Shown: positions 43,724-53,156, numbered from the stretch's first letter. The stretch: DNA of 64,000 nt from CAIMUX01 sp964473865 (GCA_964473865.1 CAYYQN010000005.1:1-64000), one strand, 5' to 3'. Notes: generated by a model from the sequence alone, not told the origin. Program-made: numbers and translations.

Positions 43724-45942
43724 ATGCCCTGCTCCGGCATCTCGCGGGGATCGCCACGATTCTCACGGGCTTGTCCGCTTCCGTCCAAGCCGCGACCTCT
43801 TCCCCCGAATCCGGGCCGCGAACCGTCCTGCTGGTGACGCTGGATGGGGCCCGCGCGGATCTGCCGTTCCGCCCCGCAGAAGCCCCGGCGCTGGCCGGGC
43901 TGGCCCGCGAAGGGCTGACCCTCACCCGGGCGACGACGCCGACGGCCTTGACGTTTCCCGCCACGGTGAGCCTGATGACGGGGCTCTACCCGCACCACAG
44001 CGGCGTGCAGGACGAACTACGCGCTCCGCTGGGCTCATCCACGGAGACGTTGGCCCAGAGCCTGACCGCCGCCGGCTGGTCCACCGCGGGGTTCCCCGGC
44101 GACTATCTCTGCCACGCCGAAAGCGGAGTCCATCGAGGTTTCGGCACCTATCTTCTCGGGGCCCCGGAGCTGACCGACAGCGCACGCGTCGACACCGTCC
44201 TCGCGTTTCTGCGAGACCATGCTCAGGAGCGCTGCTTCGTCTGGGTGGGATTCGCATTCGCGGGTGAACGTCCGGTGTGGGAACGGTACGTCGGCATGGA
44301 GGCGCCGGACTCGGCCGCCTATCTCGGGCGCCTGCGGGAACTCGACAGCCAGATCGGGCGCTTGCTGGCCGGCGTGGACCTCCTGGGCTTGCGCCCCGAG
44401 GCGCTGGTCTCGGTGCTGGGGACCCACGGCGAGGTGGTCCCGGGATGGCGTCTTCCCGACTCCCCGGCGGAAGAGAACCCGATTCCCGGCCACGGACTCG
44501 ATCTTTCCGAGGAAGCCCTGCGCGTTCCCTGGGTGATCCGCATGCCGGACAGCTCCGGGGAGTCGGCGGACGATCGCACGACGACCGACGAATGGGTGAG
44601 CACGGTCGATCTCGCGCCGACGATCCTGGACCTGGTCGGGTCGAAAGCGCCCCGGCGGAGCGATGGCGTGTCGTTGGCGGCGCATCTGCGCGGCGAACCG
44701 CTGCCCCGCCGCGTGCTGTTCCACGAGGCGGACCTGTCGCGGACCCTGGGCTGGGGCCCGCGTCTGGCGGCGCGCGGCTCGGAATCGAAGCTCCTCCGGT
44801 ACGGCGAGAGGACCGCCCTCGTGCGTCTCGGCGATGGCTCCGCGGAACCAGACCGCACGGAACCGGCCGACCTGGCGACGGCGCTCCGGGAGGAGTTCCG
44901 GGTCCCGGCGCCCGGGATGCCGGATCCAGCCGCTCAAGACACGCTCTTCGCCCGGGAGGACCAGCAGATCCTCCAGCTCCTCGAATTGCGCCGCACGGCA
45001 TCGCGAGAGGTTCCCGACGCTCTGACCCGCCTGACCGTGCTTCAGCTTCGACATCCGCGCAACCTGGCCATTCTGGCCGAGCTGACGCTCCGCAAGATCT
45101 ACGGCCGCAGGGAAGTGGAATCCGCCCAGTACCTGAACGCGATCCTCGTCCAGGAGCCGGATCTGCTGGAAGTCGAGGCGCTCTATGCGGAGCAACTCCT
45201 CTTCTTCAGCCGCCACGACATCCTGGTCGGGCGGCTCGCCAAGATCACCGGATACCCGATGTTCGAGGCTGATCGCCTGTGGAGACTGGGCGCTGCCCAG
45301 CTCGCCGAGGGACGGGCGGCGGAGGCGGAAGAGACGTATGCCCGGGCCGCCCGGGTCGGCGCGCCGCCGGGCCGCCGCTGGCGATCGTTCCAGGAGCAGC
45401 TGCCGCTGATCGCGGCGCTGCGTCTGGAGATCCAGGACTTCCCCGGCCGGGGGGAGCCCTACATCCGACTGGGCGACGCTCTCTGGAACCTGGGGCTGTT
45501 CGACGATGGATACATGTTTCTGCAGCAGGGGAGAGGGCGAACTCCCCGGGACCCGCTGGCGGACTACAAGCTCGGGCACTACCTGGCCCTCGAGGGGCGC
45601 CCCAAGCACGCCGCCGCCTCCTTCGAACGCGCGCTGGTAAAGGACCCCGCGCACGTGCCGGCCCGCGTCGAGCTGGCCTTTGCGAAGCTCGAGATGGGAG
45701 AGGACCAGGAGGCGCTTCGCCATCTGAAGGAAGCGGTGGCGACGGGCCAGGCCGGCGCCCAGGCGGAATACAACCTCGCCTGCCTGCTCGCGCGCACTGG
45801 GGACGCGCAGGCGGCGCTCGACGCGCTGGAAACCGCGATGCAGCACGGCTACGCGAATCGGTCCAATCTGGAGAGCGACCCCGACCTCGACTCCATCCGC
45901 GGCGACCCTCGCTTCCGGAAGATCCTCGCCGGCCTCCCATGA
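43711..45942 (+). CDS. Sulfatase-fold TPR protein, probably degenerate active site
   Basis: 743 aa from a GTG at 43711, which begins a good signal peptide (VPFLYALLRHLAGIATILTGLSASVQA); an ATG at 43669 is in frame but lies before the terminator hairpin. The superfamily domain (about 35-390) has VLLVTLDGARADLPF, TALTFPATVSLMTGLYP (Thr at the nucleophile position) and VLGTHGEVVPG, where the metal-binding Asp of the usual GDHGE is Thr. Activity is therefore doubtful. Residues about 440-740 form TPR helices ending DLDSIRGDPRFRKILAGLP, closely similar to the tail of the gene at 40337. It could act as a binding partner or scaffold. Confidence 0.83.
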   Translation: MPFLYALLRHLAGIATILTGLSASVQAATSSPESGPRTVLLVTLDGARADLPFRPAEAPALAGLAREGLTLTRATTPTALTFPATVSLMTGLYPHHSGVQDELRAPLGSSTETLAQSLTAAGWSTAGFPGDYLCHAESGVHRGFGTYLLGAPELTDSARVDTVLAFLRDHAQERCFVWVGFAFAGERPVWERYVGMEAPDSAAYLGRLRELDSQIGRLLAGVDLLGLRPEALVSVLGTHGEVVPGWRLPDSPAEENPIPGHGLDLSEEALRVPWVIRMPDSSGESADDRTTTDEWVSTVDLAPTILDLVGSKAPRRSDGVSLAAHLRGEPLPRRVLFHEADLSRTLGWGPRLAARGSESKLLRYGERTALVRLGDGSAEPDRTEPADLATALREEFRVPAPGMPDPAAQDTLFAREDQQILQLLELRRTASREVPDALTRLTVLQLRHPRNLAILAELTLRKIYGRREVESAQYLNAILVQEPDLLEVEALYAEQLLFFSRHDILVGRLAKITGYPMFEADRLWRLGAAQLAEGRAAEAEETYARAARVGAPPGRRWRSFQEQLPLIAALRLEIQDFPGRGEPYIRLGDALWNLGLFDDGYMFLQQGRGRTPRDPLADYKLGHYLALEGRPKHAAASFERALVKDPAHVPARVELAFAKLEMGEDQEALRHLKEAVATGQAGAQAEYNLACLLARTGDAQAALDALETAMQHGYANRSNLESDPDLDSIRGDPRFRKILAGLP

Positions 45943-45991
45943 CCCGGTTCGCTCCCAATCGTCGCCGGAGGCCGAGGGAACGGGATCGCTG

Positions 45992-48037
45992 ATGGCAGAC
46001 GCGACCCGGGACAGAAAATCGGAGGCCCGGGCTTCCCGGCATGGATCGTGGTGGATCGTGCTTCTGATCGTCGCCGCCGCGCTCCTCCCCTACGTTCGCG
46101 CCCTCAACCACCGCTTCGTGTTCGACGACCGCTTTGTGATCGCAACGAATCCGGCCGTGACCGGATTCGACCTGCGCGCCCTCTGGACCCAGCCCTACTG
46201 GCCGCACAAGGCGACGACGAACCTCTATCGCCCGATGACGAGCACGACCTATGCGGTCGACTGGGCCATCGGCGGCGGCCGGCCCGGAGTCTTCGTCGCG
46301 ATGAACCTGCTGTGGCACCTCGCCGCCACCCTGCTCGCGTGGAGTCTGCTGCGTCGTCTCTTCCCCACCCGGAGCGGAGTCGCGCGGGCGGCCGTACTGC
46401 TCTTTGCGGTGCACCCGCTCCACGTCGAGGCGGTGGCCGGCATCGTCGGCCGGGCCGAGACGCTCGCCGCGGTCCTGAGCCTGTTGGCGTATCGGATCTG
46501 GCTCGACGCCGAGAAGGACCGGTCCGCGTGGCGAGGCGTCACCTCCGCGGCGCTCTGGTTCCTGGCCATGCTCTCCAAGGAGAGCGCAGTCGGTCTACCG
46601 CTGCTGCTGATCGCGCACCGCCTGGGCGTCGTCGCGCCGGCATCGCCCGCGCGACGGCCACGGATCGCCGACGGAGCCTGGCTGGCAGCGCTTGCCGGCG
46701 TGCTTGCCTTGCGCGCGCAAGCCATCGGCGGTCTCGCAACCCCGCGCACCTGGTGGATGGACAATCCGCTGGTTTCCCTCGATCCGCTGCGGCGGGCGAT
46801 TGGAGCCGGCGGCATTCTGGCCCGGCAGGCGCTGCAGACGCTCACCGGCCGGGGTCTGTCCGCAGACTACTCCCACGCCGCAGTGCTGCCCGGTACGGCG
46901 CTCTACATCGCCGGCGCCGTGACGCTGCTTCTCCTGGGCCTGGCCCTGGCCTGGGCCGTGACGCGCGGGCGCGCTCGGATGGAAGGATGGGCCATCGTCT
47001 TCTTTCTGGCCACCTGGGTCGTGACCAGCAATCTGTTCGTGCCGATCGGGACCATTCAGGCCGACCGGGTGCTCTATCTTCCGCTGCTGGGGCTCCTCGT
47101 CGCGGCGATCGCAATGCTGGCCCGGCTTCCCTGGCGCAGGATGCCATCCTACGTCCCGGCGGCCGTCGTGGCGCTGGCGGTGCTGGGATTCGGCGCCGGT
47201 TCGGTCCTTCGTGCCGGAGACTGGAAGGACGAGCGCAGCCTCTTCGAGTCCACCGTGCGTACCGTTCCGCGGTGCGTCAAGGCCCGGGTCAACCTTGCCG
47301 GCGTCTATCTGGAAACCCGGTCTCCGGCTGAAGCGCGTCGCGCCTTGGAGGTTCTCCGGCCGGTCGAGAACGAGGCCCGCGCCTTTGGGCCGTTCCAGCT
47401 CGCCAAGGCGAGGGCGATGCTCCTGCTCGGCGATCGGGCGCGCGCCCGGGACCTCTTCCGAGCGGGTCTCGCCGCGGCGGCCGATTCCACCGAGATCCTG
47501 ATCGAACTCGGCAATCTCGCGCTCATGGACCGCGACGGGCGGGAAGCGCTGCGCCTCTTCGACGCGGCGGCGCGTATCGGCCGCATGCCTCAACACGCCG
47601 CCATGGGGCGCGCCTCCGCGCTCTCGGTGATGGGACGCTACGGAGAGTCGGCGAATGCCTGGCTGCCGCTTGTCGCTGCGTTCCCCGACTCGGTCCCCCT
47701 GCGGGCGGCCTGCGCGAAGAACCTGACCGACGCGGGGCGCGCGGTCGAAGCCGCTCGCCTGCTGCGGGAAGGCCTCGCGCGCCGGGACGATCCGCGGCTC
47801 GAGCTCAGTCTCGCCCAGACCTTGATGGCCAGCGGAGGCGACAAGCGGGAGGCGCTGGCGGCGATGGCCCGCGCCGTGGAGGCCGCGCCGACCAAGGAGT
47901 TCCTCACCGCGCTGGCCATCGCGCAGGCCCGCGCCGGCGAGCGCCAGGCCGCACTGGCTACCCGGGCGCGGGTGAGCGACCCCGCTCTGTTGTCTCGGAT
48001 CGACGCCGCGTTGGCCGGTGGAAAGGCAGGCCCCTGA
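45992..48037 (+). CDS. TMTC-like membrane glycosyltransferase (GT-C) with TPR
   Basis: 681 aa. About ten membrane helices span residues 20-400. The GT-C/DUF1736-type landmarks are HRFVFDDRFVIATNP (acidic pair in the first outer loop), TNLYRPMTSTTYAVDWAIGG, AVHPLHVEAVAGIVGRAETLA and LAMLSKESAVGLPLLL. These occur in TMTC-type protein O-mannosyltransferases and many bacterial relatives. The C-terminal ~250 residues are TPR-like helices. It probably transfers a sugar from a polyprenyl carrier to a protein or glycan on the outer face of the inner membrane. It is 49 bases downstream of the second sulfatase-fold gene, so probably co-transcribed. Confidence 0.86.
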   Translation: MADATRDRKSEARASRHGSWWIVLLIVAAALLPYVRALNHRFVFDDRFVIATNPAVTGFDLRALWTQPYWPHKATTNLYRPMTSTTYAVDWAIGGGRPGVFVAMNLLWHLAATLLAWSLLRRLFPTRSGVARAAVLLFAVHPLHVEAVAGIVGRAETLAAVLSLLAYRIWLDAEKDRSAWRGVTSAALWFLAMLSKESAVGLPLLLIAHRLGVVAPASPARRPRIADGAWLAALAGVLALRAQAIGGLATPRTWWMDNPLVSLDPLRRAIGAGGILARQALQTLTGRGLSADYSHAAVLPGTALYIAGAVTLLLLGLALAWAVTRGRARMEGWAIVFFLATWVVTSNLFVPIGTIQADRVLYLPLLGLLVAAIAMLARLPWRRMPSYVPAAVVALAVLGFGAGSVLRAGDWKDERSLFESTVRTVPRCVKARVNLAGVYLETRSPAEARRALEVLRPVENEARAFGPFQLAKARAMLLLGDRARARDLFRAGLAAAADSTEILIELGNLALMDRDGREALRLFDAAARIGRMPQHAAMGRASALSVMGRYGESANAWLPLVAAFPDSVPLRAACAKNLTDAGRAVEAARLLREGLARRDDPRLELSLAQTLMASGGDKREALAAMARAVEAAPTKEFLTALAIAQARAGERQAALATRARVSDPALLSRIDAALAGGKAGP

Positions 48038-48059
48038 ACGCCGCCCTCGCCGCGTCGCT

Positions 48060-48644
48060 CTATTCCGGGAGCTGCTCGATCCTCACTTCCAGGCGCCGAA
48101 TCCCCGCGTTCAGGGGCACCAGTCGAAGCGCGTGGCGGCCCGGTTCCGGCGGTCGAAACGTCACCGCGCCGTCCCCCCAACCGGGTCGGGTCGAAAGCCA
48201 GACGCGCCGCGACACCACCGGCAGGACGAGAGTGCTGTCGTACAATGCCGACCCGCCGGGGTCCAGCACGACCAGCCCCAACCGGACCGGTCCGCGCACG
48301 GGAATCCCCCTCTCGGGCACCGCCCGGACGCGCACCCGATGCTCCCGGGCGGGGCGGGCGACTTCGAATCGGGCGGACCGCAGAATCGCCGGCGCGCCTT
48401 CGGAGCGGCCGGCCGTGCCCTCGAGTCGGGTCTTGAGCACCGTCGGCCGGTCTCTCTCCTCCAACACCAGCGAGGCGCCGGCCGCGAACGCGATTCCGAA
48501 GAGCGCGAGCCCGAGCGAGACAGAGCGAATTCGCGATTGGGGCACACCCCAGCGCCGGGAAAAGTGCCGCCGCATGAGCCAGACGAAACCGGCCATGCCA
48601 AAGAAGACCGAGAGAACGGTCGCGAGTTGGCTCGTGCTCGGCAT
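48060..48644 (-). CDS. Hypothetical membrane-anchored protein
   Basis: 194 aa, converging on the glycosyltransferase gene with a 22-base gap. Two hydrophobic helices occur at the N-terminus (about 8-24 and 42-60), followed by a beta-rich soluble domain (RVRAVPERGIPVRGPVRLGLVVLDPGG, PPEPGRHALRLVPLNAGIRRLEVRIEQL) like a small Ig-type sandwich. I recognise no family. The soluble part is probably periplasmic. Confidence 0.6.
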   Translation of the reverse strand: MPSTSQLATVLSVFFGMAGFVWLMRRHFSRRWGVPQSRIRSVSLGLALFGIAFAAGASLVLEERDRPTVLKTRLEGTAGRSEGAPAILRSARFEVARPAREHRVRVRAVPERGIPVRGPVRLGLVVLDPGGSALYDSTLVLPVVSRRVWLSTRPGWGDGAVTFRPPEPGRHALRLVPLNAGIRRLEVRIEQLPE

Positions 48645-48737
48645 ACGCTCCCTGCTCGGCAGCGCCCCGGACCCGTGAGCAATGGCGGAATGGGGCCCGG
48701 CGTGGCGCCGGACCCCGCACCCCTTACCTGTGCGCGG

Positions 48738-48766
48738 CTAGCAGGCTGACAAGCCCAGCCTGCTAG
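48738..48766 (-). terminator. Hairpin at end of dehydrogenase gene
   Basis: CTAGCAGGCT at 48738-48747 and its exact complement at 48757-48766 form a 10-bp stem with a 9-base loop. The stem includes the dehydrogenase stop codon. No U-run follows, so it may end transcription weakly or protect the 3' end. Confidence 0.5.
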
Positions 48767-49941
48767 AGCTTCGCGAGGATGGCGTCCGTCATCTGCTGCG
48801 TGGAGGCCGCCCCCTTGCCGATGGCGTCGGGTCCGCCGGCGAGATGCATCATGTCGTAGGTGCGCACCTTCCCGTCGAGCACCACCGCCGCGACCGCCGC
48901 CCGAATCCGCGCCGCCTTCTCCGTCTCCCCGATGTGATCCAGCATCATCACCGCGGTGAGAATCATGGCGATCGGGTTGACGATTGACGGCTGCAGCTTC
49001 TCGTACTTGGGCGCGGATCCGTGCGTCGGCTCGAAGACCGCCACGTCACGGCCGATGTTCGCGCTGGCCGCGAAGCCGAGACCGCCGACCAGGCCGGCAA
49101 AGCCGTCGGAGGCGATGTCCCCGAACATGTTTCCGGACACGATCACGCCGTAGTCCTCGGGGTTCTTGGTCAGCCACATCATCTGGGCGTCGATATTGGT
49201 GGACCAGAGCGCAATCTCCGGGAAGTCCTTCTTCACCTTCTTCGCCTCGGCCTCCATCATGCCCGAGGTCTCGCGGATGACGTTCGGCTTCTCGCAGACG
49301 GTGACCGACTTGTAGCCGTACTTCCGGGCGTACTCGAAGGCGGCCTGGCAGATCCGGTGGCAGGCCCCCCGGGTCATGATGCGGCAGGAGACCGCGAGGT
49401 CCTCGCTCGGCACCTTGGCGAACGTCTTCATGGCCGGGTGGGTCTCCAGCGCGTCGCGCACCTGCTTCGGCGGATTCGTCCACTCCACACCCGAATAGAG
49501 ACACTCGGTGTTCTGACGGAAGATCACGGCATCCACCTTCGGCTCCTCGAAACCGTTTCCGCGGCGGCGGATGAAGTTCAGCGGGTTGTTGGGGAAGCTC
49601 TGGCACGGGCGGACGGAGATGTCGAGATCGAAGAGCTGGCGCATGCGCACGATGGGGCTGCGGTAGACCATCCCCTTGCCCTGGAGGGCAGGAGCGAGCT
49701 CCGCCTCCGCCTTGTCCTTCGGCTTGCTGGTGATCGCTCCGAAGAGCGCCAGCTTGTGCTGCTTCAGGAGCTCGATGGTCCGGTCCGGCAGCGCGTTCCC
49801 CTCCCGGATCCAGAACTCCCAGCCGATGTCCCCGTGCACATACTCCGCCTCGAATCCGACCTGGTTCAGCACCCGGATCGCCTCCGGAAGAACCACCTTG
49901 CCGATGCCGTCGCCCGGCATCGTGACCACCGTCCGCTTCAT
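48763..49941 (-). CDS. Isocitrate/isopropylmalate-family dehydrogenase
   Basis: 392 aa, ATG at 49941 with AGGAGG ten bases upstream. It opens with VVTMPGDGIGKVVLPEAIRVL and contains the substrate loop with SPIVRMRQLFDLDISVRP, NTECLYSGVEW, and the metal/coenzyme segments VSGNMFGDIASDGFAGLVGGLG and FEPTHGSAPKYEKL. Members oxidatively decarboxylate isocitrate, 3-isopropylmalate or a homologue using NAD(P). The YSGVEW phrase and length lean towards NAD-type isocitrate dehydrogenase, but specificity cannot be settled by eye. No leucine-pathway genes are nearby. A hairpin lies across its stop. Confidence 0.88.
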   Translation of the reverse strand: MKRTVVTMPGDGIGKVVLPEAIRVLNQVGFEAEYVHGDIGWEFWIREGNALPDRTIELLKQHKLALFGAITSKPKDKAEAELAPALQGKGMVYRSPIVRMRQLFDLDISVRPCQSFPNNPLNFIRRRGNGFEEPKVDAVIFRQNTECLYSGVEWTNPPKQVRDALETHPAMKTFAKVPSEDLAVSCRIMTRGACHRICQAAFEYARKYGYKSVTVCEKPNVIRETSGMMEAEAKKVKKDFPEIALWSTNIDAQMMWLTKNPEDYGVIVSGNMFGDIASDGFAGLVGGLGFAASANIGRDVAVFEPTHGSAPKYEKLQPSIVNPIAMILTAVMMLDHIGETEKAARIRAAVAAVVLDGKVRTYDMMHLAGGPDAIGKGAASTQQMTDAILAKL

Positions 49942-50413
49942 GGAATGGGCGCCTCCTCTGCTTCCGTCTGTGCTTCCGCCTGCGCTTCCGGTTTCGCTGC
50001 GAGCTCTGCGGCAGGCTCCGCGTCCGCCTGCTCCTCCGCGGGCTCTTCTCGTCCGCCCCGGGAAGGGATGGACCGCCTCGGCTCGCCCGACCGCGGGCTG
50101 ATCTTTCCACATTTCGGGGCGAAATGGCAACCAGACGGGTGCTAGCCTCAAGGCCGCCAACGGCGGAGGGATTCGGGGATTCCGGGCCGGCGCGTCGCCA
50201 GACCGGCGGAAAGGCGCCTGCTCCCATGCGGGCCCGGACGTTCTCGATCGCCCCCCGCCGGATCGGAGAGTCCATGGATCACCCCCCCAGGGAAACAGCC
50301 GTCCGTCCGGGCGTCGCCGCCGGAGCGGCTGGGGCAGGCGATGCGGGCGCCGGACCGATGGAAACAGCCGTCCGTCAGCACCTCGCCGCCGTGCGACCCG
50401 AACTCCCGGTCCC
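49942..50413. promoter_or_regulatory. Divergent region with 17-bp direct repeat
   Basis: 472 bases between the dehydrogenase (minus) and a membrane-protein gene (plus). GGAAACAGCCGTCCGTC occurs twice, at 50291-50307 and 50360-50376, 52 bases apart end to start. This could be an operator pair or a small duplication. I see no gene or clear promoter. Confidence 0.4.
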
Positions 50414-51880
50414 ATGAGTAGGCCGGCCGCTCCGCCGCCCGCTGCTCCTCTGCGACGGATGCCCACGCTCTGGCTGGCGACCGCGATCGTCCTGGTGGTC
50501 GCCGCCGCGGCGACCAAGTCCCGCGTCAGCCATGCCGGCAACGAAAGCTCGCGCCTGGCGACCGTCGAAAGCCTCATCGAACGGGGAACCTTTCGCATAG
50601 ACCAGAGCCGGTTCCAGACCGTGGACAAAGTCCGCATCGAGGGGCACTTCTATTCGGACAAGCCTCCGCTCTATGTGCTCTGGCTGGCGGCCGGTTACGG
50701 TGTCGCCAGGACACTCGCCGGCCTGACGTTCGATCGCAACGGCCCCGCCGTGATCTGGTGGCTGAACTTCCTCGGAGGCGGGCTCTTCGCGACAATCCTG
50801 ACCGTCCTGTTCTTCTCGCGCGGGGTGAGAGCCGGATTCCGGCCACGCACGTCCGCGGCGCTCGCCGTCGCGGTGATCCTGGGAACCTGGCTCTTCTCCT
50901 ATAGCACCACGCTCAACAACCACGTGCCTTCGGCCTGCCTGCTCTGGAGCGCCTTGCTGTGCCTGGAACGCGCGCTCGAGTCGGGACGGGTCCGGGCGTT
51001 CCTCTGGTCCGGCGTACTCCTCGGCTTGACGCTCAACCTGGACATCCCGCACGGGCTGTTCTTCAGCGCCGCGGCGCTCGGCGTCATCCTCGGACGCCCC
51101 GCGCCCGGCCGGTGGAAACAAGCTGGGGCCTGCGCGGGCGGCGTGATCCTGCTGGGACTCGGGTTCATGGTCCTGAACCAGGTGGCCCACGGTTCCTGGA
51201 GACCGGCATATCTGGTGCCGGGCGGCTATGGGTTTCCGGGCGACATCCACCAGGCCGTCTACGCCGGACAGCCCGATGCGGCGCACTACCTCGCCTACGC
51301 GGGGCATGCCCTGGCCGGGAGCCGGGGGCTCTTCTCGTACATGCCGGTCCTGCTGCTGGCGTTGCCCGCGCTGCTCGCGCGCAAGACCCCCTTGATCGCC
51401 TCGATCCGCCGCTTCGTCCTCGCCGGCACGCTCCTGTCGTTCCTGTATCACCTCAGTCGGACCAACGATCTGGGGGGCTGGGCCTACGGGTACCGGTTCT
51501 TCATTCCGCTGATTCCCCTGCTGTTCTGGGCCGCCGTGGTGGAAGTGAAGTCGGCACGCCGAACGTGGGAGCGCCGGCTCTTCTGGCCGCTGGTAGCCGC
51601 GGGAGTCATCACTGCGGCGGTGGGCGCCTACAATCCGTGGCCGGTCTGCGATGAGAGCGCAGCCACCTCCGCCGACGCGGTGGAGAAGGGGCTGCGGAAC
51701 ACCTTCGTCATCAACCTCTCCGCCCTGCTGTACGAGAGCCCGTCGTTCCGGCCCCTGGCCGAACGGATCATTCGCGCCTATGCGGGAGATCGCGCCTGGC
51801 CGCTGCTCACCATGACGTACGTCAACCAGGGCCGGGAAGCGCTCGCGCGCCAGGCGGCGGCGAGACAGCACGGACCATGA
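50414..51880 (+). CDS. Polytopic membrane protein, GT-C-like
   Basis: 488 aa with about ten membrane helices. The first periplasmic loop contains NESSRLATVESLIERGTFRID and EGHFYSDKPPLYVLWLA, a layout shared with ArnT/PMT-type lipid-linked sugar transferases and many uncharacterised relatives. Later helices include GSRGLFSYMPVLLLALPALL and GWAYGYRFFIPLIPLLFW. Function is probably envelope glycosylation, but no family-defining catalytic pair can be named. The upstream ribosome site is weak. Confidence 0.7.
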   Translation: MSRPAAPPPAAPLRRMPTLWLATAIVLVVAAAATKSRVSHAGNESSRLATVESLIERGTFRIDQSRFQTVDKVRIEGHFYSDKPPLYVLWLAAGYGVARTLAGLTFDRNGPAVIWWLNFLGGGLFATILTVLFFSRGVRAGFRPRTSAALAVAVILGTWLFSYSTTLNNHVPSACLLWSALLCLERALESGRVRAFLWSGVLLGLTLNLDIPHGLFFSAAALGVILGRPAPGRWKQAGACAGGVILLGLGFMVLNQVAHGSWRPAYLVPGGYGFPGDIHQAVYAGQPDAAHYLAYAGHALAGSRGLFSYMPVLLLALPALLARKTPLIASIRRFVLAGTLLSFLYHLSRTNDLGGWAYGYRFFIPLIPLLFWAAVVEVKSARRTWERRLFWPLVAAGVITAAVGAYNPWPVCDESAATSADAVEKGLRNTFVINLSALLYESPSFRPLAERIIRAYAGDRAWPLLTMTYVNQGREALARQAAARQHGP

Positions 51881-52028
51881 AAGGGGGGCGACTGCGGAAT
51901 CTTGGGGCCGGGTCCCCCGGCGAAGCCCCAGGGAGGCGCGGTAGACCCGGCCCCTTCGGTCCGCCACATCCCGGCGGCGGCGCGCCGATCGCCGGGAGCC
52001 GCAGCCGGCTCATTCGCGGCGGGCGCGG

Positions 52029-53156
52029 CTACTTCCCCAGGAGCCGGAAGAACTCCGCTTGGGCCAGCGGCGGAACCTGGGCCAAAGCGGCATTCTCGCG
52101 GACATGCACCATCCGGCGCATGCCCACCAGCGGAGCGAAGACGCCCGGAGTCGAACGAACAAACTGGATCGCCCGCTGCGCTTGCGTGGCGAGCCCCGGC
52201 ATCTGGGCGGCAAACGCCGGCGGAACGTGTGCGATCACCTGCGTCTGCAGTAGCGGGACGCTGGTTACGACCATCATGCCGAAGCAGGAGGCCACCTCCA
52301 GCAACGGCACCCGGCTGCCCTGGAACAACTGCGTCGGGGCGGCCAGCGCTTCCAGCATCCCGAGGTTGTAGGGAAGCTGCACGACTCGGAAGTGGTGCTC
52401 TTCGCCGCCCGCTTCCCGCGCGAACGCCACCAGCCGTTCCAGCGAGATGTGGCCCGGGGACTCCGGGGGCACCCGGAATCCGTTCCACGTCGCCACGCCG
52501 TAGCAGCCGATCCGGCCGTCCGCGACCGCGCGCTCCAGAAACGAAAACCCGGCCGTCACCCGACGCGCGAACTCCTCCGGAGTGGTCTCGTCAAGTTGCT
52601 CCTCGATGTTGTGCAGGTAGTAGCAGTCGAGCGACTCGAATCCGAAGTTGGCGAGACTTCTCTGGAGCTGGTCCTCCAGATAGGTCGGCGCAATGCAGTG
52701 CCGGCGGGCCACAAGCTCGCCGGCCGGGATGATCCCCGGGTCCAGATAGGTCTGGCGCAAGTACGCCTCCGGCCCGGCCGGCGCGTCTCCATCGAACGGG
52801 AGGTAGCCCGCCTTGCTCATGACGAAGACTTCATCGCGCGCCGAGCGGCCCGCGGCGAAGAGCCGCCGCAGCCCGGAGCCGAGGGCCCGCTCGCTGCGCT
52901 GGTGGCGGTAGTTGATGGCGCAGTCGACCAGGTTCACGCCGTGGGTGACCGCTTCTGCCACCGCGGCTGCATATTCCTCGTCCGCGGCGGCGGTCGTCGG
53001 ACCCGTGTAGGAGCCGATCCCTACGCTGGAGAGACGCAGCGAACCCTCAGCCACGGGAAAGTCACGGAAGTGGCCGGCCGCGCAGCCGGGCGGGGACGCC
53101 TGCTCCAGGCGGTCGGCCAAGCGGCGGGTCCCCTCGGGAGTCGCGCCTGTGAACAT
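52029..53156 (-). CDS. Aldo/keto reductase family protein
   Basis: 375 aa. It has a TIM-barrel AKR pattern: SVGIGSYTGPTT, VNLVDCAINYRHQRSERALG (catalytic Asp and Tyr), a VFVMSKAGYLPF segment (catalytic Lys) and LDCYYLHNIEEQL (His). The C-terminal end of the barrel and NADPH site are represented by VVTSVPLLQTQ and APLVGMRRMVHVRENAAL. Compared with standard AKRs (~320 aa) it has an insertion between the Lys and His strands (about 125-165). The substrate is unknown. Same strand as the M28-fold gene, 51 bases downstream of it. Confidence 0.88.
   Translation of the reverse strand: MFTGATPEGTRRLADRLEQASPPGCAAGHFRDFPVAEGSLRLSSVGIGSYTGPTTAAADEEYAAAVAEAVTHGVNLVDCAINYRHQRSERALGSGLRRLFAAGRSARDEVFVMSKAGYLPFDGDAPAGPEAYLRQTYLDPGIIPAGELVARRHCIAPTYLEDQLQRSLANFGFESLDCYYLHNIEEQLDETTPEEFARRVTAGFSFLERAVADGRIGCYGVATWNGFRVPPESPGHISLERLVAFAREAGGEEHHFRVVQLPYNLGMLEALAAPTQLFQGSRVPLLEVASCFGMMVVTSVPLLQTQVIAHVPPAFAAQMPGLATQAQRAIQFVRSTPGVFAPLVGMRRMVHVRENAALAQVPPLAQAEFFRLLGK

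Noticed and set aside
49942..50637. N-terminal extension of the dehydrogenase open frame by about 230 codons.
   Set aside because: The extension is Arg/Gly-rich and covers the divergent promoter region. The ATG at 49941 has a good ribosome site and begins exactly where the family begins.
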